A stretch of DNA of 64,000 bases from Prorocentrum cordatum (Eukaryota > Sar > Dinophyceae > Prorocentrales > Prorocentraceae): the NCBI GenBank assembly GCA_963575745.1, contig CAUYUJ010003403.1:123728-187727 (forward strand), read 5' to 3'. Shown here in pieces: positions 45,116 to 55,420 of this stretch (position 1 is the stretch's first letter; every line of letters begins with the position of its first letter). The position numbers and the translations under genes were made by a program. Under the pieces are notes generated by a model that made no database searches, had not been told where the DNA came from, and saw nothing but the letters and a program-made list of their open reading frames with translations.

Positions 45116-47260
45116 CGACAAACACACACACACATCACCTGTTATATCGAGCGTACCGTGTGATACGTCTAGGCATTCATTCCAAGCACTGCACTATGCA
45201 CTCCTACAAATATCTTAGTCACCAGAGTATGTAGTACGGTATGATGCTCTATATATATATATATATATATATATGCTGCACACGCATGTCTTGCCCTACA
45301 TTGGCGTGATGCCAATAGGGCCATCGCAAGAGCTAGTGCGCACGTGCATGTGTAAGTGTGCGTGTGTCTTGTCTGTCTCTCATTGGCAGTAGACGAGTCG
45401 ATCTGGCAACATGTTGTCTTACTTGTTATCTTTGCAGTGCGATGATGTACGTCTCCTGCTGATATCATGCTGATCTCCTCCCCCGCTGCGCGCGGCAGGT
45501 CCTGGTCGTCAGGGGCTGGGATGTCATGCAGGCGCTGTGCCGCGAGTCCAAGACGACAGGCGGCGATTACTACGACTACCGCACTACCGAGACAGAGGGC
45601 AGACTGAAGGGGGTGGGGAGGCGATCACATGAGGGGGTGAACATGGCGCCGCTAGGCGTGCGAAGTTGATGGGTAGTGAGGATCAGCGCACATGCATGTT
45701 CCTCAGTGCCCCAGGGGAATGAAAAAGCTTCATTGGATCGCGCCGGGGCCAAAACCTCCCCCCCTTGGTCTCTTTGCGCATCGGTGACTCATAGGCCTCC
45801 CCCCCAGAGAATGGCTGCTGAAGCCACTTTCTAGTGCTGACCTAGGCGATCGCCCGGGGTTCCGGGCGATCCCCGGCGATGACCAGGATTCCATTGGATT
45901 TTTGTTTTTTTTTTTTTTAAAATGATTTTGATTAGTTTTTGGTGATTTTGTATGATTATATGACATTTTCATGATTTTTGTTGCAAAATTGTATATTTTC
46001 GTATATTTTGCAGGTTTTGAGTTGGATCTCCTTGGTTCCAGCGTGGTTTGGAGGAGGCCGAAAATGCGCCCTGGGAGGTGATTCCCCCCCGGGGAAAATT
46101 GTCTCACATCGAAAGGAATTCTAGCCCAACGTGGTCATTTTCGGGCTGAAATCTGCAGTTTGAGGAAGCGAATTTGGTGTTTTTATAGCCCCAGCGTCAG
46201 ATTCGGGCTCATTCGGGCTTCATTTTCCCCGGGGGAAAGGGTCCCCACCGAAGTCCACCGAAGTTCACCGAAGTTCGCCCCGCGCTGAAACCTTGCAAAC
46301 TTGGATTCTGGGTATATGTCGAATTTCAGATGAGATTTTCGCCAAAATTCATAAAATTCTGCGCAGCGCGCTCAAAATCATCAATTTTGATGATATTTTG
46401 TCAATTTTCATCAAAATTGTAGCAAAATCGCTTATTTCAGTCACTTTCGTCAATTTTCATGAAAAATTTATCATTTCTGGCGAAATAGGGCTGGCATGAG
46501 GCATTCGCGCAATTTGGGTCTCCGGGCGCGCCGGAGGCCCCCAGGATCAGCTGAGCACTCTAAGTGCCTAAGTGCAGGAAGCTGGATCGCTGAGTCGCTG
46601 AGTCCCATGTAGCTTAGGGGTCACGCACTAGCGTTGCTAGCATCCCTCGCGCTTGGACAGCATGGCAGCTGCTTGACCAGCTTGGATAGCACGGGCAGGA
46701 TGCCCTCATGCTGCGCGCCTCTTGCATCTGGCAGCCACGCGCGCAGTGACTCATGTGTCACCCCCAACAGCGCGGGGTTTGTGGCTGGGGCTGGATGCCT
46801 GTGCTAGGAGAATCTTAGGCTAGAGCTTACACCCTGAAGCCAACTGTTGGCCTAGAGCCCGCGCGTGGAGCTTGGGGCCCAGCGCTAAGGCTAGTGGCTG
46901 AGGCCATGGGCCAGAGCCATGGGCCACGACCTAAGGCGCACAGCTAAGTCTCCAGAGCGCAGATGAATGCCTGTGGGCCCAGGGTCAGGCTGCGTGTCAA
47001 GACATAGGCTTGGTCTCTCGGGACTGCGCGTCAGGGCTTTGTTTGGGCCCTGAGCAGTCGAGAGTGATGCATGGCCAGCTAGCGGTTAGTGTTAGGGCCC
47101 ATGGGGCTGCGGGCCATGGGGGGCGGTGTGGCAAGCTTTTTGAGGTAGAGGGCTTGTAACCCATCCCTGCCGCCGCGGCATACGGGCTCGGGCGTATTTA
47201 ATGCCCGTGGCTCATCTTCTGGGGCCTCAGGCGCCTAGTTGAAGCGCCCAGCTGAAGGCC
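45011..47260. other. Intergenic stretch with AT-rich island and short repeats
   Basis: Contains (CAA/CAC)n at 45075-45135 and (TA)n at 45250-45274. An AT-rich drifted part runs 45900-46490. An inverted pair CCCCCGGGGAAAAT (about 46086) and ATTTTCCCCGGGGG (about 46222) lies about 136 bp apart. No gene is recognised. Confidence 0.6.
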
Positions 47261-47267
47261 AGACACA

Positions 47268-47268
47268 G

Positions 47269-47331
<63 letters not shown>

Positions 47332-47344
47332 GGGGGGGGGGGGC
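47268..47344 (+). repeat. (GT)n followed by a G-run
   Basis: About 29 GT units, then 14-15 G. Confidence 0.95.
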
Positions 47345-47654
47345 AGAGCTTGAAAGCTGGGATGCCTAAGGCAACCATGGCAAAGACGTGGGCAGCTGGG
47401 GCCATGGCGCGTGGCTGGTTTGCAGTAGGGTTGGGCTGCAGCCTGAAGCTCGCAATATGCGGAGGAACTGCGCCAACGCTCGGGCTGACGAGGGCCTGGG
47501 GCGTCCGCCTTCGAGTTGGTGCATGAGGCCCTAAGGTCCTAAGGTCAATAGATTAACTGATCAGGGCCTGGCAAGCAAGTGGCTACTGGCTCGCGCGATT
47601 AGCAGTTGGTGTCCGCCGCAATGCGGGTTCGGTTGGTACCCTGACTGTGCGCGT

Positions 47655-47668
47655 GCGTTTGTGTGTGT

Positions 47669-47699
<31 letters not shown>

Positions 47700-48020
47700 G
47701 ACGCACGCGCGCGCGCGCGCGCGCACGTGCGCGCGCGCACTTACGCGCGCACGCGCACGCGATGCGCACGCAAATATGCACGAGCGCACTCGCGCGTCAA
47801 GCGCCCGCGCGTACGCACGTGCGCACGGACGTACACCCACGCGCACGCGCACACGCGAGCACGCACGCACACACACGCACACACACACACACACACACAC
47901 ACTTACACACACACACACGCGCGCGCGCGCACCCACGCAAACATTAGCATACCCGTACACGTGTTCGTTTCCCACATCCGCACATGCAACCCCCACACAC
48001 GCACACACACACATACACAC
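47655..48020 (+). repeat. (GT)n, G-run, then long (CA/CG)n tract
   Basis: GT units and 18 G are followed by alternating purine-pyrimidine CG/CA sequence to about 48020, a possible Z-DNA former, upstream of the methyltransferase. Confidence 0.9.
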
Positions 48021-48363
48021 AATAGGCGTTCACTCACAATCGCAGTGGCCCTCACATTCACTCCCGTTCTGCCTTGTCACGCATATAATCGCCAGTGCGT
48101 AAACGCATACAACGCATATTCCACGTGTGCTCATATAGGCTATATCACATCACAGAGCCACACAGCGCATGACCAAAATATGAAGCACACCGGGGGCCAC
48201 TTGCATCATCATCACCATCGCCACCACCAGTTGCAATGCCAGTCTGCAGTTTTGGTCGAGCTTGCGTTCTCAGAGGGGGCGGTCGGTCCGAGCAGTAAGC
48301 TCCACCATCCTACGTATAGACGTTCTCGTTTGCGTTACCCTTTCGCTATCAGTGATTTTGCGG

Positions 48364-50052
48364 ATGATGGAATCCCACGTGATCCAGGTGGCATCGCCAA
48401 TTGATGTGTTGGATTGGCCAAACTTCATTCTGCCAGCTCTCTCGGATGACATGAAGGACCGTCTCTTTTGGAACCTGTCTCAATGCGGCGTGTCATTTAC
48501 AACAGACTTTTCAGGAATCGACGCACCCCATGAAGCAATGGACCAGATGATTGTTGCCATTCGGAAGTATTTCCATGATCATAAGCCGGGCAAGACCTTC
48601 TCGCCGAATATCGATTGGCCCAGATCTTGCGATTATGGGGCAACTCAAAATCAGGTCCTGACGCGTGCTGCCTGCCGTGAGGGCAGCAAATGTTGCCACT
48701 TCGCAGATATATTGGATCGTATTCCGCCCTGGGCTAAGAAGATCGTGGAGGAGGGGTCCGCGTTCGAAGAGACTGACACTGCTGACGACAAGGCGAAGAA
48801 GTTGCACGACGTGAAAACATTCATTGAGCAGAACCGCAAGCTGCTGTTTAGTGTTACGAATACGTGCCAGTGCACAGTGCATGGATGCGAGTGCCCTGCA
48901 TACCCTCCTGTCCCCGGCCCGCGGGCGATGGATTCGGATTCAGAGGAGCTGAGAGCCAAGCTTCGCGAGAAGATCCACGAGCACGCGGCCAAGCGGCAGA
49001 AGAGATCGTCCGAGGAGTCTGATGGCGATGAGCTGGACATCGATCCGATCCGTGCTAACATCGCTGGAGTGCCATGCATCGCGTATACGCCAATTGGAAG
49101 CAATGATAAAGACCTCGATCCCAGCGAAGTGTATCACCACATATGGTTACAAGAACGGCGGGCTTTGGCAGAGCAGAACCGAGAGGACCTCTGGATGGGC
49201 GAGTGCGTGACCCAATACCCTGTTGAGGAGAGGATCAAGCCGCACCTCGACCACGTCCAGACCATTGTCTACATTCATGATGGCCCCACCGAGCGCGGGC
49301 TCGGCGTTCGCCGGTGCCGCATGATGGACGCTGGCATCAACAATACTACTATGCGTTGGATGGGTCCTTCTCCTGATGATGTGCATCAAGACTACATGGA
49401 TCGGTTCATGGCAGCAAAATCTAAGAAAGTCTTCACGGGTAGATGCTACTTTGTCTGCTCTGATGAAGATCGTTTGGAAGAGTACCAGCGTCGAGCCCGC
49501 AAGCGAGGCTTCCACCTGACCTTGAAGGATTTGGCTGAGATGAGCTCTGACGACCTCCTCAAGGTTGTCTTCGCGCCTGGCCTGATCGACCGATTTGCAG
49601 CTTGGAAGAAGAAACATCGCAATAGCGACTACGTCATTGCAGACATCGACCATTGGCCTGGTCATGGCCCTCGAGCTGGCGAAGATTTCCCCTGCCTGCT
49701 TACGCATGGCACCGTGGTCCTCATCGAGGGCGACAAGTGGAAGCTCGCCTTGGGCAAGGAGCATTTGTTCGCCCAGGGTTTCAACATATGGCCAAGAATG
49801 CATCCGACGTTCCCGACGGCTAGGCTCCTGCCAGAGATGATGGAGCTGAAGGAGTACCAGGCCAGAACCGTTGGAGGCAATTGTATGAACTTGGCCATCC
49901 AAGCGTCTTGGATGATCTACGTGTTGGCGAACATCAGGAAGGTCAAATCATTCATCCCCGCACCGATCTTACCGACCAATGCCGAGAGCTCAGATGATCA
50001 AGGGGGCTCTGATGGCGAGCAAGTTCCAGCCTCAGCCAACAGCCAAGGCTGA
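48364..50052 (+). CDS. Cytosine-5 DNA methyltransferase-like protein
   Basis: 562 residues from the first ATG; the open frame extends upstream without an ATG. C5-methyltransferase motifs occur in order: motif I TDFSGIDAPHEAM (residues 49-53 FSGID, SAM binding), motif IV AGVPCIAYTPIG (catalytic Cys about 238), motif VI WMGECVTQYP (ECV for the usual ENV, Glu about 280), motif VIII GLGVRRCRM, and motif X ARTVGGNCMNLAIQASWMIY (GGN). An acidic/basic insert and a Cys cluster (CQCTVHGCECP) lie between I and IV. No chromatin-reading domain is seen. In dinoflagellates, related methyltransferases are known both as cellular genes and inside retrotransposons. Here it stands intronless in a block of long co-directional ORFs. 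Confidence 0.8.
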   Translation: MMESHVIQVASPIDVLDWPNFILPALSDDMKDRLFWNLSQCGVSFTTDFSGIDAPHEAMDQMIVAIRKYFHDHKPGKTFSPNIDWPRSCDYGATQNQVLTRAACREGSKCCHFADILDRIPPWAKKIVEEGSAFEETDTADDKAKKLHDVKTFIEQNRKLLFSVTNTCQCTVHGCECPAYPPVPGPRAMDSDSEELRAKLREKIHEHAAKRQKRSSEESDGDELDIDPIRANIAGVPCIAYTPIGSNDKDLDPSEVYHHIWLQERRALAEQNREDLWMGECVTQYPVEERIKPHLDHVQTIVYIHDGPTERGLGVRRCRMMDAGINNTTMRWMGPSPDDVHQDYMDRFMAAKSKKVFTGRCYFVCSDEDRLEEYQRRARKRGFHLTLKDLAEMSSDDLLKVVFAPGLIDRFAAWKKKHRNSDYVIADIDHWPGHGPRAGEDFPCLLTHGTVVLIEGDKWKLALGKEHLFAQGFNIWPRMHPTFPTARLLPEMMELKEYQARTVGGNCMNLAIQASWMIYVLANIRKVKSFIPAPILPTNAESSDDQGGSDGEQVPASANSQG

Positions 50053-51105
50053 GCCCTCTCAAGGCACGTTGTCAGTCAGTTGCTACCGGCCCTTGACTTT
50101 GGGACCTCAGCACCAGAGAGCTGCGCAAAGACGCCATCATAAGATTGCCATCAGATGACCCATCGACTCTGAGACATCCAGTTCAAGCGAAATGGGCCGA
50201 ACAACTTCCATTGAGTTCTATGCAATTGAATTTCCTGTATCCTCCATTGCTCAGTCTCCTATTCCCCCATGCTCCTCATGTGTCCTCCACCCTCCTAGCC
50301 ACGTTCATTTGCCAGGCGCTGCTTTCACTGCTCTGACTTTCGGGCTCCAGTGCACACAATAATTCTCTCCGTGCGAGTTGAGATTGATCGACAGCTGGAG
50401 GTGCGAGCCCGCTCGAACGCAAATGTTGGTCGTTTCTCTTCTCGCGCACTTGTGTTCACACGCGTGCGATCGTTGAGAGGGCGGAGTCAGGAAGGCGGCG
50501 AAACGCTCCAAGGACCGCCCGAGAAGCTCCCAAGGGTGGCGCAATACGGCCCAAGAGGCCCCCAGTGCTCCCAGACAGGCCAAGATGCGCCCAAAACATT
50601 GCAAGAGGGTCCGCAAACAGCATCAAGAGGTGTGCAAGAGGGGAGGAACGCAAACTTAAAGTCCAAGTATCCCGATCAAAGAGGCTCCTGGGCTAGGCTG
50701 GGAGCACCCAAGAGGCGCCTAAGGCCCGAAGAGGCTTTCAAGCAGTCCCTAGAAGTCTTGAAGATGTCTCATGAGAACCCTAAGCGGCCGCCAAGAGGCC
50801 TCATGCTGTCATCAAATAGGCCCCGAAAGGCTCCCAACGAGATCCTAACGAATACGCAAAAGGCCACGTAACACACAACCCCAGTATCACACACAGAAGA
50901 CACAAGAGGTCACATAACATACAAAAGGTGAGTCACATGACACATGCCATACACATCACAGAACAGAACAGCATCACGGAAGATATCATCACCCTTCATC
51001 ACTGCCATCATTTTGGATCACAGGGCTCGTTGTGAACGTGCGACTCTTCAGCGACAATTGTCCTTGTGAGTGTCGGTTCACTGACTTGAGCCTAGGCCGC
51101 AGACC
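50053..51105. other. Spacer between methyltransferase and ORF D, with an R1 repeat
   Basis: 50488-50840 is an inverted-orientation R1 repeat (CCCAAGAGGCCCCCAG, CCAAGAGGCGCC). The 50350-50871 frame over it is an artefact. The rest is CA-rich. Confidence 0.6.
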
Positions 51106-53817
51106 ATGGAGTGGGAAGATGATCTTATGGGGGAGGCTCAGGGCGCCGGCGTGGGGGAAGAAGTCCAGCCGCCTCCACATCCGCACGCCTCTGGCCGTGG
51201 TCGAGGGGGCACCAGAGGCCGCGGCAGCGGCAGAGGCCGCGGCGGCCGCGGGCGATCCAGCTCTGCACCTGCCACCACCACCAAGTGTTTTGCGCAGCAG
51301 TGCAACGAGAAGAAGAAGGCCAACAGCAAGTTCTGCCCCAAGCACCACAGGAGCGCTGAGAACATCAAGAATCAGGCAGAGAGGGATGGCGAGTTGCAGA
51401 CCTACGAGCAGATCTTCAATGACCCAGTGAAGGCTGATCAGGCTTTGGAACAATTTGATAGGGACAATTGCGATGGGCGCTTCCGCAAGAAGCTCATCGA
51501 GTGGGGCCAGTGGAAGAGGCAATTCGGCGTCAAGGTCAGCACGAAGACACAGGGCATTGAGGAGTGGCTCGACGTGGCGGAGTATGTCGATCTGAGAACG
51601 AGGAACATGCCAGAGGGCCCCGATAAGGAGCAGCTCAAGATTGCGAAGACTAAGGAGTTCGAGGAGATGTGCAATGCGCCTGGCATCGAGAAGGAGGGAG
51701 AGTGGCCCAACACTCGCATCTGGGTCTTTGTGAAGAAACAACGAATTGGAGAAGTTGAGAGGTTCATCAACACTGGGTTCGAGGAAGCGTCGAAGCAGAT
51801 GAAAGACATGGCCAAGGATGAGAAAGACCAGCTCAAGCAGTACACCCTCGCCTCAGCTCCTTCCAGCAGCAACGCTTTCCTGGCGGGGACGCTCGGGAAG
51901 GGCACCGGCGGGTGGGGTGACGACGGCGACCTAGAGGGCGTGGCGAAGCAGGCGAAGCCGAGTGATGATTCCAAAGATGGCCCGCCTCATAAGAAGCTGA
52001 AGCACGTTGACATTGCCACCGTGGCGCCCAAGCTTACAGAAAAGCTGACGGCCAAGCTCGACAAAGTGGAAAAGAGTGCTACTTCCCAGATGAAGGCGAT
52101 GCAGGCGGCTCTTGCAGAGGCTGATCCTTCATTCGACGACGACCATGCCATGGTGAACTACAAGAAGATCGTGCGCGCTCGCATGGAAGCGCTGCGCCTT
52201 TGGCTTGGCTCTGCTGGTCAGGCTCGAGCTGTGGACGAGTATCCGTCGTCGTCGCCGATGTTGGCAACCCCCGTGAAGCGGCAATCGACGTCCGAACAGC
52301 TCGACGAGCAGCAGATAGTGGCATCGGAAGAACCAGCCAAGGGTGGTGGGAAGGCCAGGGATGGAAAGGACGACGAGAAGAAACATGATGGTAACAACAA
52401 AGGCAGCGACAGCCAAGACAACTCGAAGGACACTCCTGATGTCGCAGCTGATGCAAAGGCCGTGGCCCTGGCAGCAACAGAGGGCAGTGGGTCAGCACCT
52501 TCAGCAGGCCCAGCGACGCCCACGATCGAACAGAAGAAGAAGGAAGGCTCCTCTGTCAAGTCAGGCACCAGCACGAGCGTAGCGGAGAAGCAGAGCAGGA
52601 TCTTGAGAACATATTTAGCTGAGCAAGGGGTTCGTGGCCAAGTGACCAATGACAACTCAAGGTTGATCTCGCTGCCTGAATTGCGGAATAACGTTGAAAA
52701 AATCCCCAACGCGACAACAGTAAAAGAACTCAATGATATCGAGACGACCGTGAATGTGGGTTGCGAGTTCTTCTGTCAATTCAACTTGTCACTGAAGCAA
52801 TCTACATCGGCTCTGACAGGGCACCTCAAGAACCAGAAGAACCGGGCCGACAGGGATCAGCGGAAGAAGGACATGGAGGAGGCCAACCAAGCTATCAAAG
52901 CTTCGAAGGAGAAGACGAAGCGCTTGCAGGAGAAGTTGAAGGCAACAGCTAAGTCGGCGCCACCTCTTTTCAAGCTTCAGCCCGATGAGCTGTCGACGAA
53001 GGACCTGATCAAGGCTGTCATGACTGCTGATGCGGGCAAGGGGCTGGACGATGACAACATCTTAGCACCTCTCGTCATCAAATCACCGCCTGAGTGGAAG
53101 CAAGCATCTGAGCAGCCCGTGCTCGCAGTCCAGCTTGGGAAATTCGGCGCGAGCTACAAGAACTCGCAGGAGTGCAAATCATCAGGCCGCGTCCAAGAGC
53201 CTCTCTTCACTGGTGAGGGGAAGGAGATCGCTGACCAGTTCTTGGAGAAGCTCTTGAAGGACGTGAGCCAGAATATCCAGGTCAACGCGGCTACGGCTAC
53301 GGACAACGTGAATGTTTTCAAGAGCGTCTTGGAGAGTACGTGGATGTGGGGCTACAGGATTCCAAATTACAATGTTGGTCAGACCCCGAACGGCCTTGGG
53401 ATGATCAAAACAGTGGTGTACGGTTCAGTGACCATGTTGCTATTCGATGTTGCGCAGTTGGTCCCAGCGCTGCGACAGATACACGGGAAGGACAGCGTCA
53501 CGCTCCAAGAGCTGGTGAAGTCTATCGAGGCGCTGGGCTCCAACGAAATGAAGGAGTTAAAAGAGAAGGGCACGATCATTCAATATACAACGCTCAACGC
53601 CGGTGACTCTATCTATGTTCCCTCAGGCTGGATTCTCGCAGAGAGCGTGTTGAGTGGTGCGATGGTTTACGGTCTTCGGAGGACGATTCTGTTCAGAGGT
53701 GCTGGCTCGGCTTCCTACGACGAGTTGTTAGGCCTGACGGCCAGCAAGAAGCATCCCAAGCAGGAGGCGGTCGCGAAGTTTCTGAAGAATGCGGATGATG
53801 ACGATGAGGACTCTTGA
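51106..53817 (+). CDS. ORF D: RGG/zinc-cluster protein with C-terminal cupin (JmjC-like) segment
   Basis: 903 residues from ATG 51106. Residues 28-52 are an RG/RGG-rich nucleic-acid-binding stretch. CFAQQC-x10-CPKHH (61-81) forms a C-x4-C-x10-C-x2-HH cluster like a mini zinc finger. A long charged helical region follows, then a Lys/Glu/Ala-rich linker and a coiled coil (KDMEEANQAIKASKEKTKRL). The C-terminus has WMWGYRIPNYNVGQTPNGLG and NAGDSIYVPSGWILAESVLS (831 onward), the PxGW turn of cupin/JmjC beta-barrels. Iron-binding HxD residues are not obvious, so catalysis is uncertain. It is the last ORF of the block. A role in nucleic acid or chromatin binding is inferred only. Confidence 0.75.
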   Translation: MEWEDDLMGEAQGAGVGEEVQPPPHPHASGRGRGGTRGRGSGRGRGGRGRSSSAPATTTKCFAQQCNEKKKANSKFCPKHHRSAENIKNQAERDGELQTYEQIFNDPVKADQALEQFDRDNCDGRFRKKLIEWGQWKRQFGVKVSTKTQGIEEWLDVAEYVDLRTRNMPEGPDKEQLKIAKTKEFEEMCNAPGIEKEGEWPNTRIWVFVKKQRIGEVERFINTGFEEASKQMKDMAKDEKDQLKQYTLASAPSSSNAFLAGTLGKGTGGWGDDGDLEGVAKQAKPSDDSKDGPPHKKLKHVDIATVAPKLTEKLTAKLDKVEKSATSQMKAMQAALAEADPSFDDDHAMVNYKKIVRARMEALRLWLGSAGQARAVDEYPSSSPMLATPVKRQSTSEQLDEQQIVASEEPAKGGGKARDGKDDEKKHDGNNKGSDSQDNSKDTPDVAADAKAVALAATEGSGSAPSAGPATPTIEQKKKEGSSVKSGTSTSVAEKQSRILRTYLAEQGVRGQVTNDNSRLISLPELRNNVEKIPNATTVKELNDIETTVNVGCEFFCQFNLSLKQSTSALTGHLKNQKNRADRDQRKKDMEEANQAIKASKEKTKRLQEKLKATAKSAPPLFKLQPDELSTKDLIKAVMTADAGKGLDDDNILAPLVIKSPPEWKQASEQPVLAVQLGKFGASYKNSQECKSSGRVQEPLFTGEGKEIADQFLEKLLKDVSQNIQVNAATATDNVNVFKSVLESTWMWGYRIPNYNVGQTPNGLGMIKTVVYGSVTMLLFDVAQLVPALRQIHGKDSVTLQELVKSIEALGSNEMKELKEKGTIIQYTTLNAGDSIYVPSGWILAESVLSGAMVYGLRRTILFRGAGSASYDELLGLTASKKHPKQEAVAKFLKNADDDDEDS

Positions 53818-54850
53818 AAGGTTTGCTGCGGGCTGCGATCTGGCAGTGCAGGCGCCTCAGCTCCCTTCTCCACGAAACGAGTTTATCTACACCTTGCACG
53901 CACTTCATCTGCAATCGCAAATCAACCGTGCACTAACAACCCACCAACACATTCATACATCACACCGCACCTCTCCTTCCCTCACACCACGCACCACACG
54001 CATGGATCCAACATCCACGTCCCGACTCCTTTCGTTAACCTTTCCTTCTCACTGTGCGTATCTCGTTACCTCCCACCCCCCTCCGAAAAGACAATCAGGT
54101 CCAACCTCGCCCATCCATGTCTGTCATGCGTGCTTTTTTGGTTCTGGGTGATTGGCGGTGCGGCCAGCGCCCCTCTGCCACATGCGAGCTCACTGGACGG
54201 CAGTGGCTGCAACAATGACGGGGTTCTTGAGAAATAAGGAAAATGTCCTGCTATCCCAAAAGCTTTCGCCGCTCCATGCCCTCCCAGCCCACGTCCGAGA
54301 GAGCCGACATGAGGTCTCCAGAGGGTCCCAAATGAGGGAGGAGAGGGAGAAGGAGAGGAGAGGAAGGATGAGGAAGAGGAGGAGGAGGAGGAGGAGGAGA
54401 AGGAGGAAGATGAGGGGGAGGGGGGAGGCTCCCCCAAGAGGCCCAACAGAGGATCCCAAGATGCCTAAAAGAGGGGCCCAAGATGCTCCGATGCCTCCCA
54501 ACAGGCTTCAATTCTGCCTTTCAGAGGCCCTCCGATCAGCTTATGTCCAAGCGATCTTCCAAGAGACCTCGCAACCCAGGCACGGTGCCTGGATGGGCTG
54601 ATCGCCGTTAGATGCCTTAGTCTGGGGGGACTTGCGCGCGTGATAGTATAGGTTTGCATTATAACAATGAATTAGAAGCTGACCTCACCTGAAGCTGGAA
54701 ACAACATGCAAAACTTCACTTATGTATGAGTTCCTAGACACTTTTTAGTGAAAGGTGTAAAAACACATTTAATCAACCTCTTCCAGCTAGGCCGCTGGAT
54801 TTCCACGCACGAGCCCCGAATACGCCCTGGGAAGAGGGCTCTGTGCAACT
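53818..54850. other. 3' region of ORF D with an R1 repeat
   Basis: CA-rich sequence to 54010 is followed by mixed sequence. A (GGA)n tract (54365-54405) and an inverted-orientation R1 repeat (about 54300-54560) sit here. No gene is recognised. Confidence 0.55.
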
Positions 54851-55060
54851 AAGCAGCTGTCATCCAGAACATGTGAAGTGCGTGGAGAGAGAGATTCGCT
54901 ACATAGACATGCGTCGCACACAAAGATGGTGCGCGATTTGCTTTATACGTACCGTGCCAGCTGCGCGAGCCGTGCGCCGACCGCTCTGTGTCATCAGCCG
55001 CACACTGGGTACTCAGCTGTCCGGCAGGGCAGAGAGCCGAAAAAAAAACAAAACAAGTAG
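54850..55060 (+). repeat. Dispersed repeat R2, copy 2
   Basis: Matches 30530-30720 closely (GTGAAGTGCGTGGAGAGA to CAGCTGTCCGGCAGGGCAGA) and also ends in an A-rich tail followed by CCTGGGTTGTGGGTCAGG. Confidence 0.85.
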
Positions 55061-55129
55061 TACAAAACAGAAGAAGTGCCAACGCAAACATAACCCAAAA
55101 CATATGATAACATAAGTGCCTGGGTTGTG

Positions 55130-55375
55130 GGTCAGGGGCCAGGAGGGGCCAGGAGGGACCAGGACCCCTGAGCCCAGGAGGGACCAGGAGGGACCAGGAG
55201 GGACCAGGAGGGACCAGAAGGAACCAGGAGAGACCAGGAGGGACCAGGAGGGACCAGGAGGGACTAGGAGGGACCAGGAGGGACCAGGAGGGACCAGGAG
55301 GGACCAGGAGGGACCAGGAAGCACCAGGACCCCTGAGCCCAGGAGGGACCAGGAAACACCAGGACCCCTGAGGAG
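55130..55375 (+). repeat. Decamer satellite (GGGACCAGGA)n, second array
   Basis: About 22 units with CCCCTGAGCCCAGGA variants, in the same order after R2 as at 30800-31232. Confidence 0.95.
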
Positions 55376-55420
55376 GAGGCGGAGGGGGAGGAGGACGAGG
55401 AGGCGGAGAAGGACGAGGAG

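Noticed and set aside
46083-46240. TIR element around CCCCCGGGGAAAAT
   Set aside because: The arms match over only about 14 nt of low-complexity sequence, which is not enough to call an element.
48250-48285. GCAGTTTTGGTCGAG as a spliced-leader relic before the methyltransferase
   Set aside because: The similarity is limited to TTTTGG and scattered bases.
48262-48363. Upstream extension of the methyltransferase frame
   Set aside because: The extension begins at TTG, not ATG, and reads as hydrophobic sequence unlike the domain. The first ATG is 48364.
51010-51040. GCCATCATTTTGGATCACAG as a spliced-leader relic before ORF D
   Set aside because: It needs an insertion and several substitutions to match the leader and has no tandem partner. 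It is too weak to claim.
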